Shown: positions 15,151 to 24,350, counted from the stretch's first letter. The stretch is 60,491 nt of DNA from Anaeromassilibacillus sp. An172 (GCF_002160515.1 NZ_NFKS01000018.1:1-60491), one strand, 5' to 3'. Notes: a model not told the origin generated them from the letters alone. Numbers and translations: made by a program.

Positions 15151-16872
15151 TTATATTCTGTTTGAGTTTTTAGCATAGTTCATTAAACGCTCAGCTATTT
15201 CATCTGTGAGATATTCTCTGCTTGCTCTCCACTTCCAGTTGTCGCCCAAGGTGGAAGGTGTATTCATTCTTGCTTCGCTTCCCAGCCACAAAATATCCTG
15301 AAGCTGAATTATAACTGTGTTTGCCTTTGAATTATAAAGGGCTGTGAGAATCATGTCAAGAACTTCTTCGTCGGAAAGCTTCAAATCCTCTGCAAGCTTT
15401 GCGTCCTGCTTGTATTTTATAGTAAGTCTGCGGTCACGCTCTTTTTTCTTTTCCTCTTCCTCAAGCTTTTTGTTATACTCTTCAAGCTCTTCGGCAGTGA
15501 GTTTTTCAAGGTCGATTTCTTCCTTTTCCTCTTCCGGCTTTTTCTCCTCTGAGGTTTCCTCCGGCTCTTCCTCTATTTCCGGAACTTTGTCGGGATAACA
15601 TTCGCTGTAAATTCTGCCCAATGTGAGAGCAGGTTCTTTCTCAAACCAGCCTCTAAGTGTATCGTTGTCGTGGGTTCCTGTATAGGCAACGCAGTTTTCG
15701 CAGTAGTTGTGTGGCAGATATCCGTTCTGGTCGTCGCCGTCAAAAGCAAACTCGAAAACTCTCATGCCGGGATAACCGCTTTTTTCCAAAAGCACATAAA
15801 CGCTGTCTGCAAGTGAACCCAAATCCTCTGCAACAATCTCAGGGTCACCAAGCTCTGCTTTAAGCTTTTCAAAGAACTCAATTCCGGGGCCGTTGAGCCA
15901 TTCGCCGTTTACTGCGTCCTCGGCAGGATACGGAATTGCATAGTATGTATCAAAAGCACGGAAGTGGTCTATTCTTGTTATGTCGAAAAGCTCGGTTGCC
16001 GCCTTTACACGCTTTATCCACCATTCATAGCCGGTTTCTTTCAGGTAATCCCAGTTATAGAGAGGATTTCCCCAAAGCTGACCTTTAGCTGAAAAATAAT
16101 CCGGCGGACATCCTGCAACACGCACCGGCTTGCCCTCTTCGTCAAGCCAGAACACATCCGGGTTTGCCCAGGTGTCTGCGCTGTCCATAGCAACATAAAT
16201 CGGCATATCGCCCAGAATTTTTATTCCCAGATAGTTTACATAGCCTCTGAATTTTTCCCACTGCTGATAAAATTTGAACTGAACAAATTTCCAGAAAAGA
16301 ATTTTATCTGCGCACTTAACCCTGTATTTTGCCAAAGCCTCAGGCTTTCTGAGACGGATTTCCTCGTCGTCCCATTCTGTCCAAGCCTTGTTTTCAAACT
16401 CTGCCTTTACTGCCATGAAAAGTGCGTAGTCCTCAAGCCAGTCCTTGTTCTTCTCGCAGAAGCTTTCATAGGCATCCTTTTCCGGATTGTTTTTGTTTCC
16501 GAAAAATCTTGCGCAGGCATCCTCAAGGACAACAAATCTGCACTTGTAAATTCTCTCGTAATCAACATAATTTTCGTGTCCGCCCCAGTTAAAATATTCG
16601 ATAAGGCTCTTTTTCAAAAGACCCTCTTCCCACAATGCTTCAAGGTCGATAAAGTATGGGTTTCCCGCATAGGCGGAAAAGGACTGGTAAGGTGAGTCGC
16701 CGTAGCTTGTTGGGCCTACAGGCAGTATCTGCCAGATTTTCTGTCCGGATTTTTTGAGAAAATCTGCAAAGTTTCTTGCTTCCTTTCCCATTGTTCCTAT
16801 TCCATAGGGTGACGGCAGAGATGATATAGGCATCAGTATTCCCGCCGCTCTTTTGTTGTTTACAGTTTCCAT
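15151..16872 (-). CDS. malQ: 4-alpha-glucanotransferase (amylomaltase) MalQ
   Basis: A 573-residue GH77 enzyme that transfers maltooligosaccharide segments in glycogen and maltodextrin metabolism. It shows PISSLPSPYGIGTMG at the N-terminus, the GDMPIYVAMDSADTW segment, the region with the nucleophile (ITRIDHFRAFDTYYAIP), the EDLG acid/base motif and the TGTHDNDTLRGWF motif. Typical family members are ~500 residues. The excess is a charged insert at about residues 425-500, rich in Glu/Lys (EEEKEEIDLEKL) and predicted to form a coiled coil. GGAGCTGAT precedes the ATG. Confidence 0.95.
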   Translation of the reverse strand: METVNNKRAAGILMPISSLPSPYGIGTMGKEARNFADFLKKSGQKIWQILPVGPTSYGDSPYQSFSAYAGNPYFIDLEALWEEGLLKKSLIEYFNWGGHENYVDYERIYKCRFVVLEDACARFFGNKNNPEKDAYESFCEKNKDWLEDYALFMAVKAEFENKAWTEWDDEEIRLRKPEALAKYRVKCADKILFWKFVQFKFYQQWEKFRGYVNYLGIKILGDMPIYVAMDSADTWANPDVFWLDEEGKPVRVAGCPPDYFSAKGQLWGNPLYNWDYLKETGYEWWIKRVKAATELFDITRIDHFRAFDTYYAIPYPAEDAVNGEWLNGPGIEFFEKLKAELGDPEIVAEDLGSLADSVYVLLEKSGYPGMRVFEFAFDGDDQNGYLPHNYCENCVAYTGTHDNDTLRGWFEKEPALTLGRIYSECYPDKVPEIEEEPEETSEEKKPEEEKEEIDLEKLTAEELEEYNKKLEEEEKKKERDRRLTIKYKQDAKLAEDLKLSDEEVLDMILTALYNSKANTVIIQLQDILWLGSEARMNTPSTLGDNWKWRASREYLTDEIAERLMNYAKNSNRI

Positions 16873-16972
16873 TTATATCAGCTCCGTTTCGGTTATTGCA
16901 AAAAAATATATAATAAAGACTTTTCCCTTTTCAATTTAAAAAATCAGAAAAGGAAAAAATCAAAGCTTGTTA

Positions 16973-17001
16973 ATTTTACCATATAATGAAATAAAATTCA
17001 A
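16973..17001 (-). promoter_or_regulatory. Promoter of malQ
   Basis: Leftward -35 TTGAAT (16996-17001), 17-base spacer, -10 TAAAAT (16973-16978). The ~100-base leader contains an AT-rich hairpin (TTTTCCTTTTC with GAAAAGGGAAAA). No catabolite-responsive element is obvious. Confidence 0.6.
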
Positions 17002-17048
17002 GTCTTTTTGTATTTTTTCTACAATATAACCAAAATATGCCTATAAAA

Positions 17049-17597
17049 TTATAGCTTTGAAACCTCTTCAAAAGCCAACAGCAAAACCGTTTTTGCCGCA
17101 GCTTCCCTTATGTTTTCTCTTCCTGAGGTTTTGAAAAACTCCCCTCTCACCGCAAAAACGCTGTCATTTACACACACACCCATGTATACAAGTCCCACCG
17201 GTTTTTCAGGTGTTCCGCCTGTAGGGCCTGCAACTCCTGTTGTGGATATTCCAATCTGCGCCTTTGCAAGGTTTTTCACGCCCTGTGCCATTTGGCAGGC
17301 GGTTTCATAGGACACTGCACCGTATTTTTCCAAAACAGAATTTTCAACGCCCAAAACCCTGTTTTTTATCTCGTTGGCGTAGGAGCAAACACCGCACTCA
17401 AATATTTCAGAAGCTCCCGAAACCTCGGTTATTTTCTTGGAAACAAGGCCGCCTGTACAGCTTTCCGCTGTTGAGATTTTTATTCCCTTTTGGATGAGTT
17501 TTTTTACAAGCTCTGTCTGGATTTCATCCTGTGAAATTCCGTAGGCTCTGCATTTTTCATCAACGTACTGTTCGTTTATTATTCTTTCGGTTTTCAT
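17049..17597 (-). CDS. pncC: Nicotinamide-nucleotide amidohydrolase PncC (CinA C-terminal domain)
   Basis: A 182-residue stand-alone CinA C-terminal domain that deamidates NMN to nicotinic acid mononucleotide in the pyridine nucleotide cycle. Diagnostic motifs are STAESCTGGLVSKKIT near residue 40 and ISTTGVAGPTGGTPEKPVGL near residue 130. The N-terminal COG1058 part of full-length CinA is absent, which is normal for this class. The ATG has GGAGGTCGG upstream. It diverges from rsmE across a 130-base promoter region. Confidence 0.92.
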   Translation of the reverse strand: MKTERIINEQYVDEKCRAYGISQDEIQTELVKKLIQKGIKISTAESCTGGLVSKKITEVSGASEIFECGVCSYANEIKNRVLGVENSVLEKYGAVSYETACQMAQGVKNLAKAQIGISTTGVAGPTGGTPEKPVGLVYMGVCVNDSVFAVRGEFFKTSGRENIREAAAKTVLLLAFEEVSKL

Positions 17598-17662
17598 AAA
17601 GCCGACCTCCTTTGCTTTTATACATTATACACCTTTTGAGATAAAAGGGAAAGAAAGCTCGG

Positions 17663-17691
17663 TTGCAATTTACTCTCAATTTTGTTATTAT
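17663..17691 (+). promoter_or_regulatory. Promoter of rsmE-mtn
   Basis: -35 TTGCAA (17663-17668), 17-base spacer, -10 TATTAT (17686-17691), 37 bases before the rsmE ATG. Confidence 0.6.
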
Positions 17692-17727
17692 ATATGTTAG
17701 AATTTTCTAAGAAAAGAGGCAGGTTTT

Positions 17728-18462
17728 ATGCCCAGATTTTTTATAGACCGCCCTGTGGACAGGGAAGAAACAAACATTATAATTGACGGAGAGGACGGAC
17801 GCCATATTGAGCGTTCTCTGAGAATGGCGGCAGGTGAAGAAATCGCCGTCTGCGACTCCAATGAACAGGAGCATTTCTGCAAAATAACATCAATTCAAAA
17901 CGGCGTTGTAACTGCGGAAATCCTCTACAGCCAGCCCTGCAAAAACGAAGCTTCAATAAAGGTCACACTTTATCAGGCTCTTACAAAAGGCGACAAAATG
18001 GACACCATAATCCAAAAGGCAGTTGAACTTGGAGTTTACAAAATTGTGCCGGTTATTACAAAACGCTGTGTTTCCCGACCCGACCAAAAAAGCCTTATGA
18101 AAAAGTGCCGGCGCTGGCAGAAAATCGCCCAGCAGGCGGCAATGCAGTCCCACAGAGGAATTATACCTGAAATCGGCGAACCTCTGGACTTTAAAAAAGC
18201 CTTGGAGCAATGCAAAGAAAACAGCAAAAACATATTGTTCTATGAAAAGGGCGGAGAAAAAATTTCCGACTCCGGAATTAAGGACATTGAATCTCTGGGA
18301 ATTTTCATAGGAAGCGAGGGCGGCTTCGACCCTGAGGAGGTTTCAGAGTTTTTGAAAACAGGTGGAACCACCGCTACCCTTGGAAAAAGAATTTTGCGTG
18401 CGGAAACAGCTCCTTTGGCGGCTCTAACAATAATTATGTACGAAACAGGAAATATGGATTGA
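17728..18462 (+). CDS. rsmE: 16S rRNA m3U1498 methyltransferase RsmE
   Basis: A 244-residue SPOUT-class enzyme that methylates N3 of U1498 of 16S rRNA in assembled 30S subunits. The N-terminal PUA-like domain holds MPRFFIDRP and GRHIERSLRM. The knotted C-terminal domain holds KGDKMDTIIQKAVELGV, ERCxxR-like KRCVSR, IGSEGGFDPEEV and the final knot ILRAETAPLAAL. It is followed 15 bases later by mtn, probably co-transcribed; in many Firmicutes rsmE follows prmA, but here the two lie 15 kb apart. Confidence 0.95.
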   Translation: MPRFFIDRPVDREETNIIIDGEDGRHIERSLRMAAGEEIAVCDSNEQEHFCKITSIQNGVVTAEILYSQPCKNEASIKVTLYQALTKGDKMDTIIQKAVELGVYKIVPVITKRCVSRPDQKSLMKKCRRWQKIAQQAAMQSHRGIIPEIGEPLDFKKALEQCKENSKNILFYEKGGEKISDSGIKDIESLGIFIGSEGGFDPEEVSEFLKTGGTTATLGKRILRAETAPLAALTIIMYETGNMD

Positions 18463-18477
18463 GAAAGGATTTTTAAC

Positions 18478-19173
18478 ATGACAGGAATTATCTGCGCCAT
18501 GGCTATTGAAGCCGACGGCATTAAAAATATGATGAGCGACATAGAAAAAACAACCGTGGCAAAAATCGAGTTTACAAAGGGAAAAATCCACGGCATGGAC
18601 GTTGTTGTGGCTGAATGCGGCATAGGCAAGGTAAACGCCGCCATGTCAACCCAGATTATGATTGATTTATACAAGCCCCAGTCCATTGTAAACAGCGGTG
18701 TTGCAGGCTCTCTCAGCGAGAAGCTTTCCGTAGGGGACATTGTTATCTCAGACAGGGTCTTACAGCACGACATGGACATAACAGCCCTGGGCGACCCTTT
18801 GGGACAGATAAGCTTTAACGATGAACAGCTTATCTACATTCCCTCCGACAAAGACGTGACAAACAGACTTCTTTCCGCCTGCAAAAAGCTTGAAAACACA
18901 ACTGTTTTAACAGGAGCCATAGCCTCCGGCGACAAGTTTATTTCCGATGTTGAGGAAAGACTTAAAATCGGCAAAACCTTTGAAGCAATGGCATGTGAGA
19001 TGGAGGGCGCATCCGTCGGACAGGTTTGCTACAGAAACGGAGTTCCTTTCTCAATTCTGAGAAGCATTTCCGACGACCTGAAATCCAACGAGGGAACAGA
19101 CTACATGGAATTTTGCAAATCCGCCGCAGAAAAATCCATAGCGGTTATTGAAGAATACATATCAAATATTTAA
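18478..19173 (+). CDS. mtnN: 5'-methylthioadenosine/S-adenosylhomocysteine nucleosidase
   Basis: A 231-residue hydrolase that cleaves adenine from MTA and SAH, recycling SAM by-products. The N-terminus MTGIICAMAIEADGI carries a catalytic glutamate. NSGVAGSLSEKLSVGDIVIS is the phosphorylase-fold core, CEMEGASVGQ holds the substrate-binding Met-Glu, and SISDD holds the catalytic aspartate. It lies between rsmE and cimA on the same strand. The SAH made by the neighbouring methyltransferase would be a substrate, but this is a general link only. Confidence 0.94.
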   Translation: MTGIICAMAIEADGIKNMMSDIEKTTVAKIEFTKGKIHGMDVVVAECGIGKVNAAMSTQIMIDLYKPQSIVNSGVAGSLSEKLSVGDIVISDRVLQHDMDITALGDPLGQISFNDEQLIYIPSDKDVTNRLLSACKKLENTTVLTGAIASGDKFISDVEERLKIGKTFEAMACEMEGASVGQVCYRNGVPFSILRSISDDLKSNEGTDYMEFCKSAAEKSIAVIEEYISNI

Positions 19174-19230
19174 TTACATTTGCTAAAAACAACTTTTAGA
19201 GGAAAAATAAAAATGATAGAGGCGAGATAA

Positions 19231-20832
19231 ATGGACAAAGTTGTAATACTTGATTCCACTCTCCGTGACGGAGCTCAGGGAGAGGGCATTTCATTTTCAT
19301 TGCAGGACAAGCTTGCTATAGCCACCGCCCTTGACAATTTGGGAATAGATTACATAGAAGCGGGAAACCCTTTTTCAAATCCCAAGGACATGGAATTTTT
19401 TGAAATGGTTAAAACCAAGAAAAAATTTAAACATTCCACCCTTGTGGCATTCGGAAGCACAAGGCGCAAGGACAAAACCGTTGAAGAGGACAAAAACATA
19501 AAGGCCCTTTTGGATACCGAAACCTCAGCCGTGGCGGTTTTCGGAAAATCATGGCTTCTCCATGTTACAGAAATCCTTGCTACAGACGGTGAAACCAATC
19601 TCAGTATGATATACGACACGGTAAAATATCTCAAAGACAAAGGCAAAGAGGTTTTCTTTGACGCAGAGCATTTCTTCGACGGCTACAAGGACAACAAAGA
19701 ATACGCCGTAAAGGTTTTGCAGACCGCCTACGATGCAGGCGCAGACGCCCTTGTACTCTGCGACACAAACGGCGGAGCTTTCCCCGATGAAATCTTTGAA
19801 ATCTGTCAGGAAATGAACAGCCTTTTCCCGGATAAAATAGGAATACACACCCACAACGACAGGGGTATGGCTGTTGCCAACACGGTTATGGCGGTAAAAG
19901 CCGGAGCTACCCACGTTCAGGGAACATATTTAGGCTTCGGCGAAAGATGCGGCAACGCAAACCTTTCCACCATAATCCCAAATCTCACCATAAAGCTTAA
20001 CAAAACCTGCATACCCGAGGGAAAGCTTTCCAAGATTACTCCCTCCGCCAGAAAAATTGCGGAGATATGCAATATAAGTATAAAGAGAAACGAGCCTTAT
20101 ACAGGAACTGCCGCCTTTGCCCACAAGGCAGGTATGCACGCCGACGGAGTTTTGAAGCTTCCCAGAAGCTTTGAGCATATAAGTCCGGAAACCGTGGGAA
20201 ACACAAGAAAAATTCTCATGAGTGAAATAACCGGACGTGGCGCAGTTTTGCAGGAGATTAAAAAAATAAATCCTCACATAACAAAGGACAGTCCCGAAAC
20301 TCTCAAGGTTTTGGAAGAGCTTAAAAAGCTTGAGGCTCAGGGCTATCAGTTCGAGGGTGCGGACAGCTCCTTTGAAATGCTTATCCGCCGCTGTCTTGGA
20401 GCTTACAAGAACTTTTTCGAGCTTCTCAATTATAAGATTGTAACAGGCAGACCCTGCGAAGAGGGATGTTCAGCCACCGCCACAGTAAAGGTAAAGGTGG
20501 GCGACAAAACCCAGCTTATGGCGGCAGAGGGAAACGGCCCTATCAACGCCTTTGATAAGGCTCTGCGTTTCGCCCTTGAGGTATTTTACCCAAGCCTTGT
20601 GAAAATGCGGCTTATCGACTACAAGGTTAGAGTTATGGAGAGCAAAAAAGCAACCGCCGCACCGGTAAGAGTTTTGATAACCTCCACCGACGGCAAGCGT
20701 ATCTGGACAACAATAGGAGTTTCCGGCGACGTTGTGGACGCCTCAAGACTTGCCCTCACCGAGTCAATAGAGTACAAGCTCATAAAAGACACAGTAGACA
20801 ACGCAGTCACCCTTATTCCGGTAAATGTTTAA
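19231..20832 (+). CDS. cimA: (R)-citramalate synthase CimA
   Basis: A 533-residue enzyme condensing pyruvate and acetyl-CoA to citramalate for threonine-independent isoleucine synthesis. The HMG-CoA lyase-like TIM barrel shows ILDSTLRDGAQGEGI, the EAGNPFSNP segment and the metal-binding GIHTHNDRGMAVANT; a LeuA-type regulatory domain occupies the last ~120 residues. The CimA type (rather than LeuA or homocitrate synthase) is indicated by overall length and the DGAQGEGISFS variant. GAGGCGAG precedes the ATG. No other isoleucine genes are adjacent. Confidence 0.92.
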   Translation: MDKVVILDSTLRDGAQGEGISFSLQDKLAIATALDNLGIDYIEAGNPFSNPKDMEFFEMVKTKKKFKHSTLVAFGSTRRKDKTVEEDKNIKALLDTETSAVAVFGKSWLLHVTEILATDGETNLSMIYDTVKYLKDKGKEVFFDAEHFFDGYKDNKEYAVKVLQTAYDAGADALVLCDTNGGAFPDEIFEICQEMNSLFPDKIGIHTHNDRGMAVANTVMAVKAGATHVQGTYLGFGERCGNANLSTIIPNLTIKLNKTCIPEGKLSKITPSARKIAEICNISIKRNEPYTGTAAFAHKAGMHADGVLKLPRSFEHISPETVGNTRKILMSEITGRGAVLQEIKKINPHITKDSPETLKVLEELKKLEAQGYQFEGADSSFEMLIRRCLGAYKNFFELLNYKIVTGRPCEEGCSATATVKVKVGDKTQLMAAEGNGPINAFDKALRFALEVFYPSLVKMRLIDYKVRVMESKKATAAPVRVLITSTDGKRIWTTIGVSGDVVDASRLALTESIEYKLIKDTVDNAVTLIPVNV

Positions 20833-20835
20833 AAC

Positions 20836-20870
20836 AAACGCCATGCAGTTTTTATTTCTGCATGGCGTTT
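20836..20870. terminator. Bidirectional terminator between cimA and the antiporter gene
   Basis: AAACGCCATGCAG pairs with CTGCATGGCGTTT around a nine-base T/A loop, with T-runs on one side and A-runs on the other. Confidence 0.88.
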
Positions 20871-20879
20871 ATTGTTTTG

Positions 20880-22058
20880 TTATTCTTTTTTCAAAAGCTT
20901 TTTATAAAGCTTATCAATGCAGATAGCTCCGAAAGGTGCTGTTATAAGTATTGCTATTACCGCAAGGGCTAAAACCTGATTTCCGCAGGCAAGACCCATT
21001 GAAAGTGGCACTCCGCCGATTGCCGCCTGTACTGTGGCTTTTGGTGTATAAGCCACCATGCAGAAGCCTCTCTCTTTTTTATCAAGCTTTGTTTTAAGCA
21101 GACAGCAGAAAACCCCTGCCATTCTGAACATCATGGCGAAAACTACAACGCACACGGACAAAAGTCCCGCAGTAGCCACATAGTTTAAATCAACAGTTGC
21201 GCCAACCAGCACAAAGAGCAGAATTTCAGCCGCTACCCACAGCTTGTTGTATTTTGAGGAAAGTCGAACCGCCAGCACATTGTACCATTTATAAAGGGCA
21301 ACGCCCATGCTCATTATAGCCAAAAGTCCCGATATAGGAACTATTCCCTCAAGTTCATTTTGCAGTTCAATAAGCAAAAAGGAAATACTCAAAAAAATCA
21401 AAAGCTTTACCGAATCCCTCATGTGGAACTTTTTGAAAAACCATATAAGGGCAAGTCCGCATACAAGACCCAAAGCCACGCCCAAAAGGATTGATATTGG
21501 AATTTGAACAAAGGACACGGGAGAAACCTCTCCGCCGCTTTCTATGGATGTAAAGGCTGTAAACAAAACTATTACGAAAACATCGTCAACGGAAGCGCCT
21601 GCCAAAATAAGCTGAGGTATACTTTTTTTCACACCGTAGCCCTCTTCCATTATTCTTAACATTCTGGGAACTACAACCGCCGGAGAAACCGCCGCCAGCA
21701 CGCTTCCCATTATTGCGGCTTCCGTAACAGAAACCCCAAGCAGCGGTACGGCTATTAAAATTACACCTACAATCTCGAAACATGCAGGCACAAAGCACAT
21801 CAAAATTGCCGGGCGTCCCACCTTTTTCAAATCCTCAATATTCAGCGAAAGACCTGCTCTGGTGAGAATTACAACCAGCGCCACCTGCCTTAAATCAGCC
21901 GATATTCCCATAATTGACGGGTCAAGAAGATTTAAAGCATAGGGACTTAAAATCATTCCGGTTATTATCATGCCCAGCAGTGAGGGAAGCTTCAATTTAT
22001 TAAAAATACTTCCCATAAGCAGACCCACAAGAAAAATTAACGCCAAACTTCTCAACAT
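20880..22058 (-). CDS. Cation:proton antiporter (CPA family)
   Basis: A 392-residue polytopic membrane protein with about 11-12 hydrophobic helices, of the Na+/H+ or K+/H+ exchanger superfamily. Motifs include LPSLLGMIITGMILSPY near the N-terminus, and the unwound-helix region GSVLAAVSPAVVVPRML and LAGASVDDVFVIVLF, where the two adjacent acidic residues (DD) are expected to bind the cation. There is no C-terminal TrkA-N or RCK domain. The Shine-Dalgarno GGAGAGGAG lies at the edge of the paired-hairpin repeat at 22078-22130. Ion preference cannot be told. Confidence 0.9.
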   Translation of the reverse strand: MLRSLALIFLVGLLMGSIFNKLKLPSLLGMIITGMILSPYALNLLDPSIMGISADLRQVALVVILTRAGLSLNIEDLKKVGRPAILMCFVPACFEIVGVILIAVPLLGVSVTEAAIMGSVLAAVSPAVVVPRMLRIMEEGYGVKKSIPQLILAGASVDDVFVIVLFTAFTSIESGGEVSPVSFVQIPISILLGVALGLVCGLALIWFFKKFHMRDSVKLLIFLSISFLLIELQNELEGIVPISGLLAIMSMGVALYKWYNVLAVRLSSKYNKLWVAAEILLFVLVGATVDLNYVATAGLLSVCVVVFAMMFRMAGVFCCLLKTKLDKKERGFCMVAYTPKATVQAAIGGVPLSMGLACGNQVLALAVIAILITAPFGAICIDKLYKKLLKKE

Positions 22059-22077
22059 AAATTTTTAACTCCTCTCC

Positions 22078-22130
22078 TTGGAGGACTCTGTCCTCCAAAC
22101 CTCCTGCCAAAGGGACGGTGGTCCCTTTGG
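22078..22130. repeat. Paired-hairpin intergenic element
   Basis: Two perfect hairpins lie eight bases apart: TTGGAGGAC/GTCCTCCAA (22078-22098) and CCAAAGGGAC/GTCCCTTTGG (22107-22130). Near-identical sequences are, from memory, common between genes of this bacterial group, so it is probably a REP-like repeat; only this copy is in the window. Confidence 0.6.
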
Positions 22131-22189
22131 AATCCCTTTACCGCTCCAGGCAAGCTTTCTGCTTTATACATTATTATAAAACAAAAAAA

Positions 22190-22230
22190 GCCGACAACTT
22201 CTGCGTGGAAATTTCGCAGAAGTCATCAGC
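22190..22230 (-). terminator. Strong terminator downstream of citrate synthase
   Basis: Leftward, GCTGATGACTTCTGCG pairs with CGCAGAAGTTGTCGGC over 16 positions (three G-U), loop of nine, then seven T. Upstream of it (22240-22290) two further small hairpins (CGGGAT/ATCCCG and GGGGA/TCTCCCC) lie in the 3' UTR. Confidence 0.9.
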
Positions 22231-22324
22231 AATAATTGCGGTTCGGGATTTATCCCGGGGAGAACTTCATTCCCCTTACCTTTTTATAATAACATATTTA
22301 TTTATAAATTACAAGATAAAACAA

Positions 22325-23686
22325 TTATCTTTCGTCCATTGTCTTGTACTCATGTCTTGGCTGTACATTTTCATAAGCAGGTCTGATAATCTTGCTTGGA
22401 TTTACCAGTTCTTCAATTCTATGTGCGCTCCAGCCTGTAACTCTTGCGATTGCAAAAAGCGGTGTATAAAGCTTAAGTGGCAGATTGAGCATACTGTAAA
22501 CAAAGCCGCTGTACAAATCGATATTTGCAGAAACGCCCTTGAATGTATGTCTGCGCTGGGAAATAAGCTTTTCTGCTGCCTTTTCAACATTCTGATAAAG
22601 AGCAAACTCATCCTCTTTGCCCTTTTCCTTGGAAAGGCTCTCAACATAACCCTTGAATACCATTGCACGTGGGTCGCTCTTTGTATAGATTGCGTGACCC
22701 ATACCGTAAACAAGACCGGTTTTGTCAAATGCTTCCTTATCGAGAATTTTTGAAACAAAGGCTTCAACCTCGTCGTAGTCGTGGAAGTCCTTGACATTTT
22801 CCTTGATTTCATCAAACATCTGAACAACCTTAACATTTGCGCCGCCGTGCTTAGGGCCTTTAAGTGAACCCAAAGCCGCCGCAATGGCTGAATATGTGTC
22901 TGTGCCTGAACTTGTTACAACGTGTGTTGTAAAGGTGGAGTTGTTACCGCCGCCGTGCTCTGCATGAAGTACCAAAGCCATATCAAGAAGCTTTGCTTCA
23001 AGCATTGTATAAGAGCTGTCAGGTCTGAGCATGTGGAGAAAGTTTTCCGCAGTTGAAAGATTAGGCTGTGGAGAATGTATGAACAAGCTCTGATTGTCGT
23101 GGTAGTAGTTGTATGCCTGATAGCTGTAAACAGACAAAACAGGGAAAAGTGCAATAAGCTGCAAGCACTGTCTTAACACGTTTTCAATAGAAGTGTCGTC
23201 GGCTTTAAGGTCATAGGAATAAAGTGTCAAAACCTCTCTTGAAAGGGCATTCATAATATCACGGCTTGGAGCTTTCATGATTATATCTCTTACAAAGCTG
23301 TTTGGAAGAGTTCTGTAGTAACCCAAAAGCTCGTTAAACTTTTTAAGCTGTTCCCTGTTTGGAAGCTCACCAAAAAGAAGCAAATAGGTTATTTCTTCAA
23401 AGCCAAAATGCTTATCGTTAATAAAGCCGTTTACCAAATCGCTTATATTATAGCCTCTGTAAAAAAGCTGGCCGTCAATAGGAACTCTTTTGCCGTCCAC
23501 AACTTCAAAGGCGTTAATTTCTGAAATCTCGGTAAGGCCTGTCAAAACACCTTTACCATTTTTATCTCTAAGACCTCTCTTTACATCGTATTTATTGTAA
23601 AGCTCAGGGTCAATCTTTCCGTTTTTCTTACAAAGTTCACTGTATTCTAAAATTTCCGGTATTAAATCGCTGTAGCTGTTCTGCAC
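22325..23686 (-). CDS. gltA: Citrate synthase
   Basis: A 453-residue type I-like citrate/2-methylcitrate synthase. It makes citrate from oxaloacetate and acetyl-CoA, most likely to supply 2-oxoglutarate for glutamate. Catalytic features visible are LHAEHGGGNNSTF (His of the active site), GSLKGPKHGGANVKV (second His) and GMGHAIYTKSDPRA (third His and Arg region). The open frame extends to 23764. I choose GTG 23686 because GGGAGTG lies eight bases upstream; the ATG at 23701 has no ribosome binding site. It is a single-gene unit with a strong terminator. No aconitase or isocitrate dehydrogenase gene is adjacent. Confidence 0.94.
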   Translation of the reverse strand: MQNSYSDLIPEILEYSELCKKNGKIDPELYNKYDVKRGLRDKNGKGVLTGLTEISEINAFEVVDGKRVPIDGQLFYRGYNISDLVNGFINDKHFGFEEITYLLLFGELPNREQLKKFNELLGYYRTLPNSFVRDIIMKAPSRDIMNALSREVLTLYSYDLKADDTSIENVLRQCLQLIALFPVLSVYSYQAYNYYHDNQSLFIHSPQPNLSTAENFLHMLRPDSSYTMLEAKLLDMALVLHAEHGGGNNSTFTTHVVTSSGTDTYSAIAAALGSLKGPKHGGANVKVVQMFDEIKENVKDFHDYDEVEAFVSKILDKEAFDKTGLVYGMGHAIYTKSDPRAMVFKGYVESLSKEKGKEDEFALYQNVEKAAEKLISQRRHTFKGVSANIDLYSGFVYSMLNLPLKLYTPLFAIARVTGWSAHRIEELVNPSKIIRPAYENVQPRHEYKTMDER

Positions 23687-23973
23687 TGCAATCACTCCCA
23701 TGAATTTGTTTTTACCATTTGTTATTTTACCACCATATGCAGGAATAATCAATATATTTTTCAATTAAAATTAAATATTTTACAAATACTTGAATTTTCT
23801 AAGTTTTTAAAAATAAAAATGAATAAATAAACTCAAAATCCTGCATTTACAGTTTTATTTTACCCTAATTTTCCGTTTTTTACCAAAGTTTCCCTCTTTT
23901 ATGACTTATAAAAAATAAAATATAATCAAAACTTATATTATTTTAAAAAACACAGCTATATTTCTCCGCAATA

Positions 23974-24002
23974 TTGACTAAAAATTAAATAAGTGTTATA
24001 AT
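23974..24002 (+). promoter_or_regulatory. Promoter of the ybjQ-family gene
   Basis: -35 TTGACT (23974-23979), 17-base spacer, -10 TATAAT (23997-24002), 37 bases before the ATG. The remaining 23765-23973 region is AT-rich, about 80 percent A+T by eye, with no other recognisable element. Confidence 0.8.
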
Positions 24003-24038
24003 CAAACTGTAATTTTTTGACCAAAGGAGGACATACAT

Positions 24039-24350
24039 ATGTTATTGGTTACTACAGATTTTATCCCCGGCGTTCAGTTTGAGGCTTTGGGAATTGTTAC
24101 GGGAAGCACCGTAAGGGCAAAACACATGGGAAAAGATTTTGTGGCTTCATTTAGAAACATCGTGGGCGGAGAAGTTACAGAATATACCGAGATGATGAGA
24201 GAATCAAGAGAAATCGCAACTCAGAGAATGATGGACGACGCCGCAAGAATTGGCGCTGACGCTATAGTAGGCGTAAGATATACAAGCTCTGAAATTATGC
24301 AGGGTTCAGCAGAAATAATGGCATACGGAACAGCGGTAAGATACAAATAA
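24039..24350 (+). CDS. YbjQ-family (UPF0145) protein
   Basis: A 103-residue cytoplasmic protein of the YbjQ/UPF0145 family, annotated as a heavy-metal-binding domain protein from structure only. Family hallmarks are the Gly-rich turn FEALGIVTGSTVRAKHMGKD and the C-terminal GADAIVGVRYTSSEI. Members form pentamers. The biochemical role is not established. AAAGGAGGAC precedes the ATG. It is a single-gene unit. Confidence 0.88.
   Translation: MLLVTTDFIPGVQFEALGIVTGSTVRAKHMGKDFVASFRNIVGGEVTEYTEMMRESREIATQRMMDDAARIGADAIVGVRYTSSEIMQGSAEIMAYGTAVRYK

Noticed and set aside
22118-22753. A 211-codon rightward frame across the gap and into gltA
   Set aside because: Its start lies in repeat sequence with no ribosome binding site, it crosses the strong gltA terminator hairpin, and it is antisense to citrate synthase catalytic motifs.
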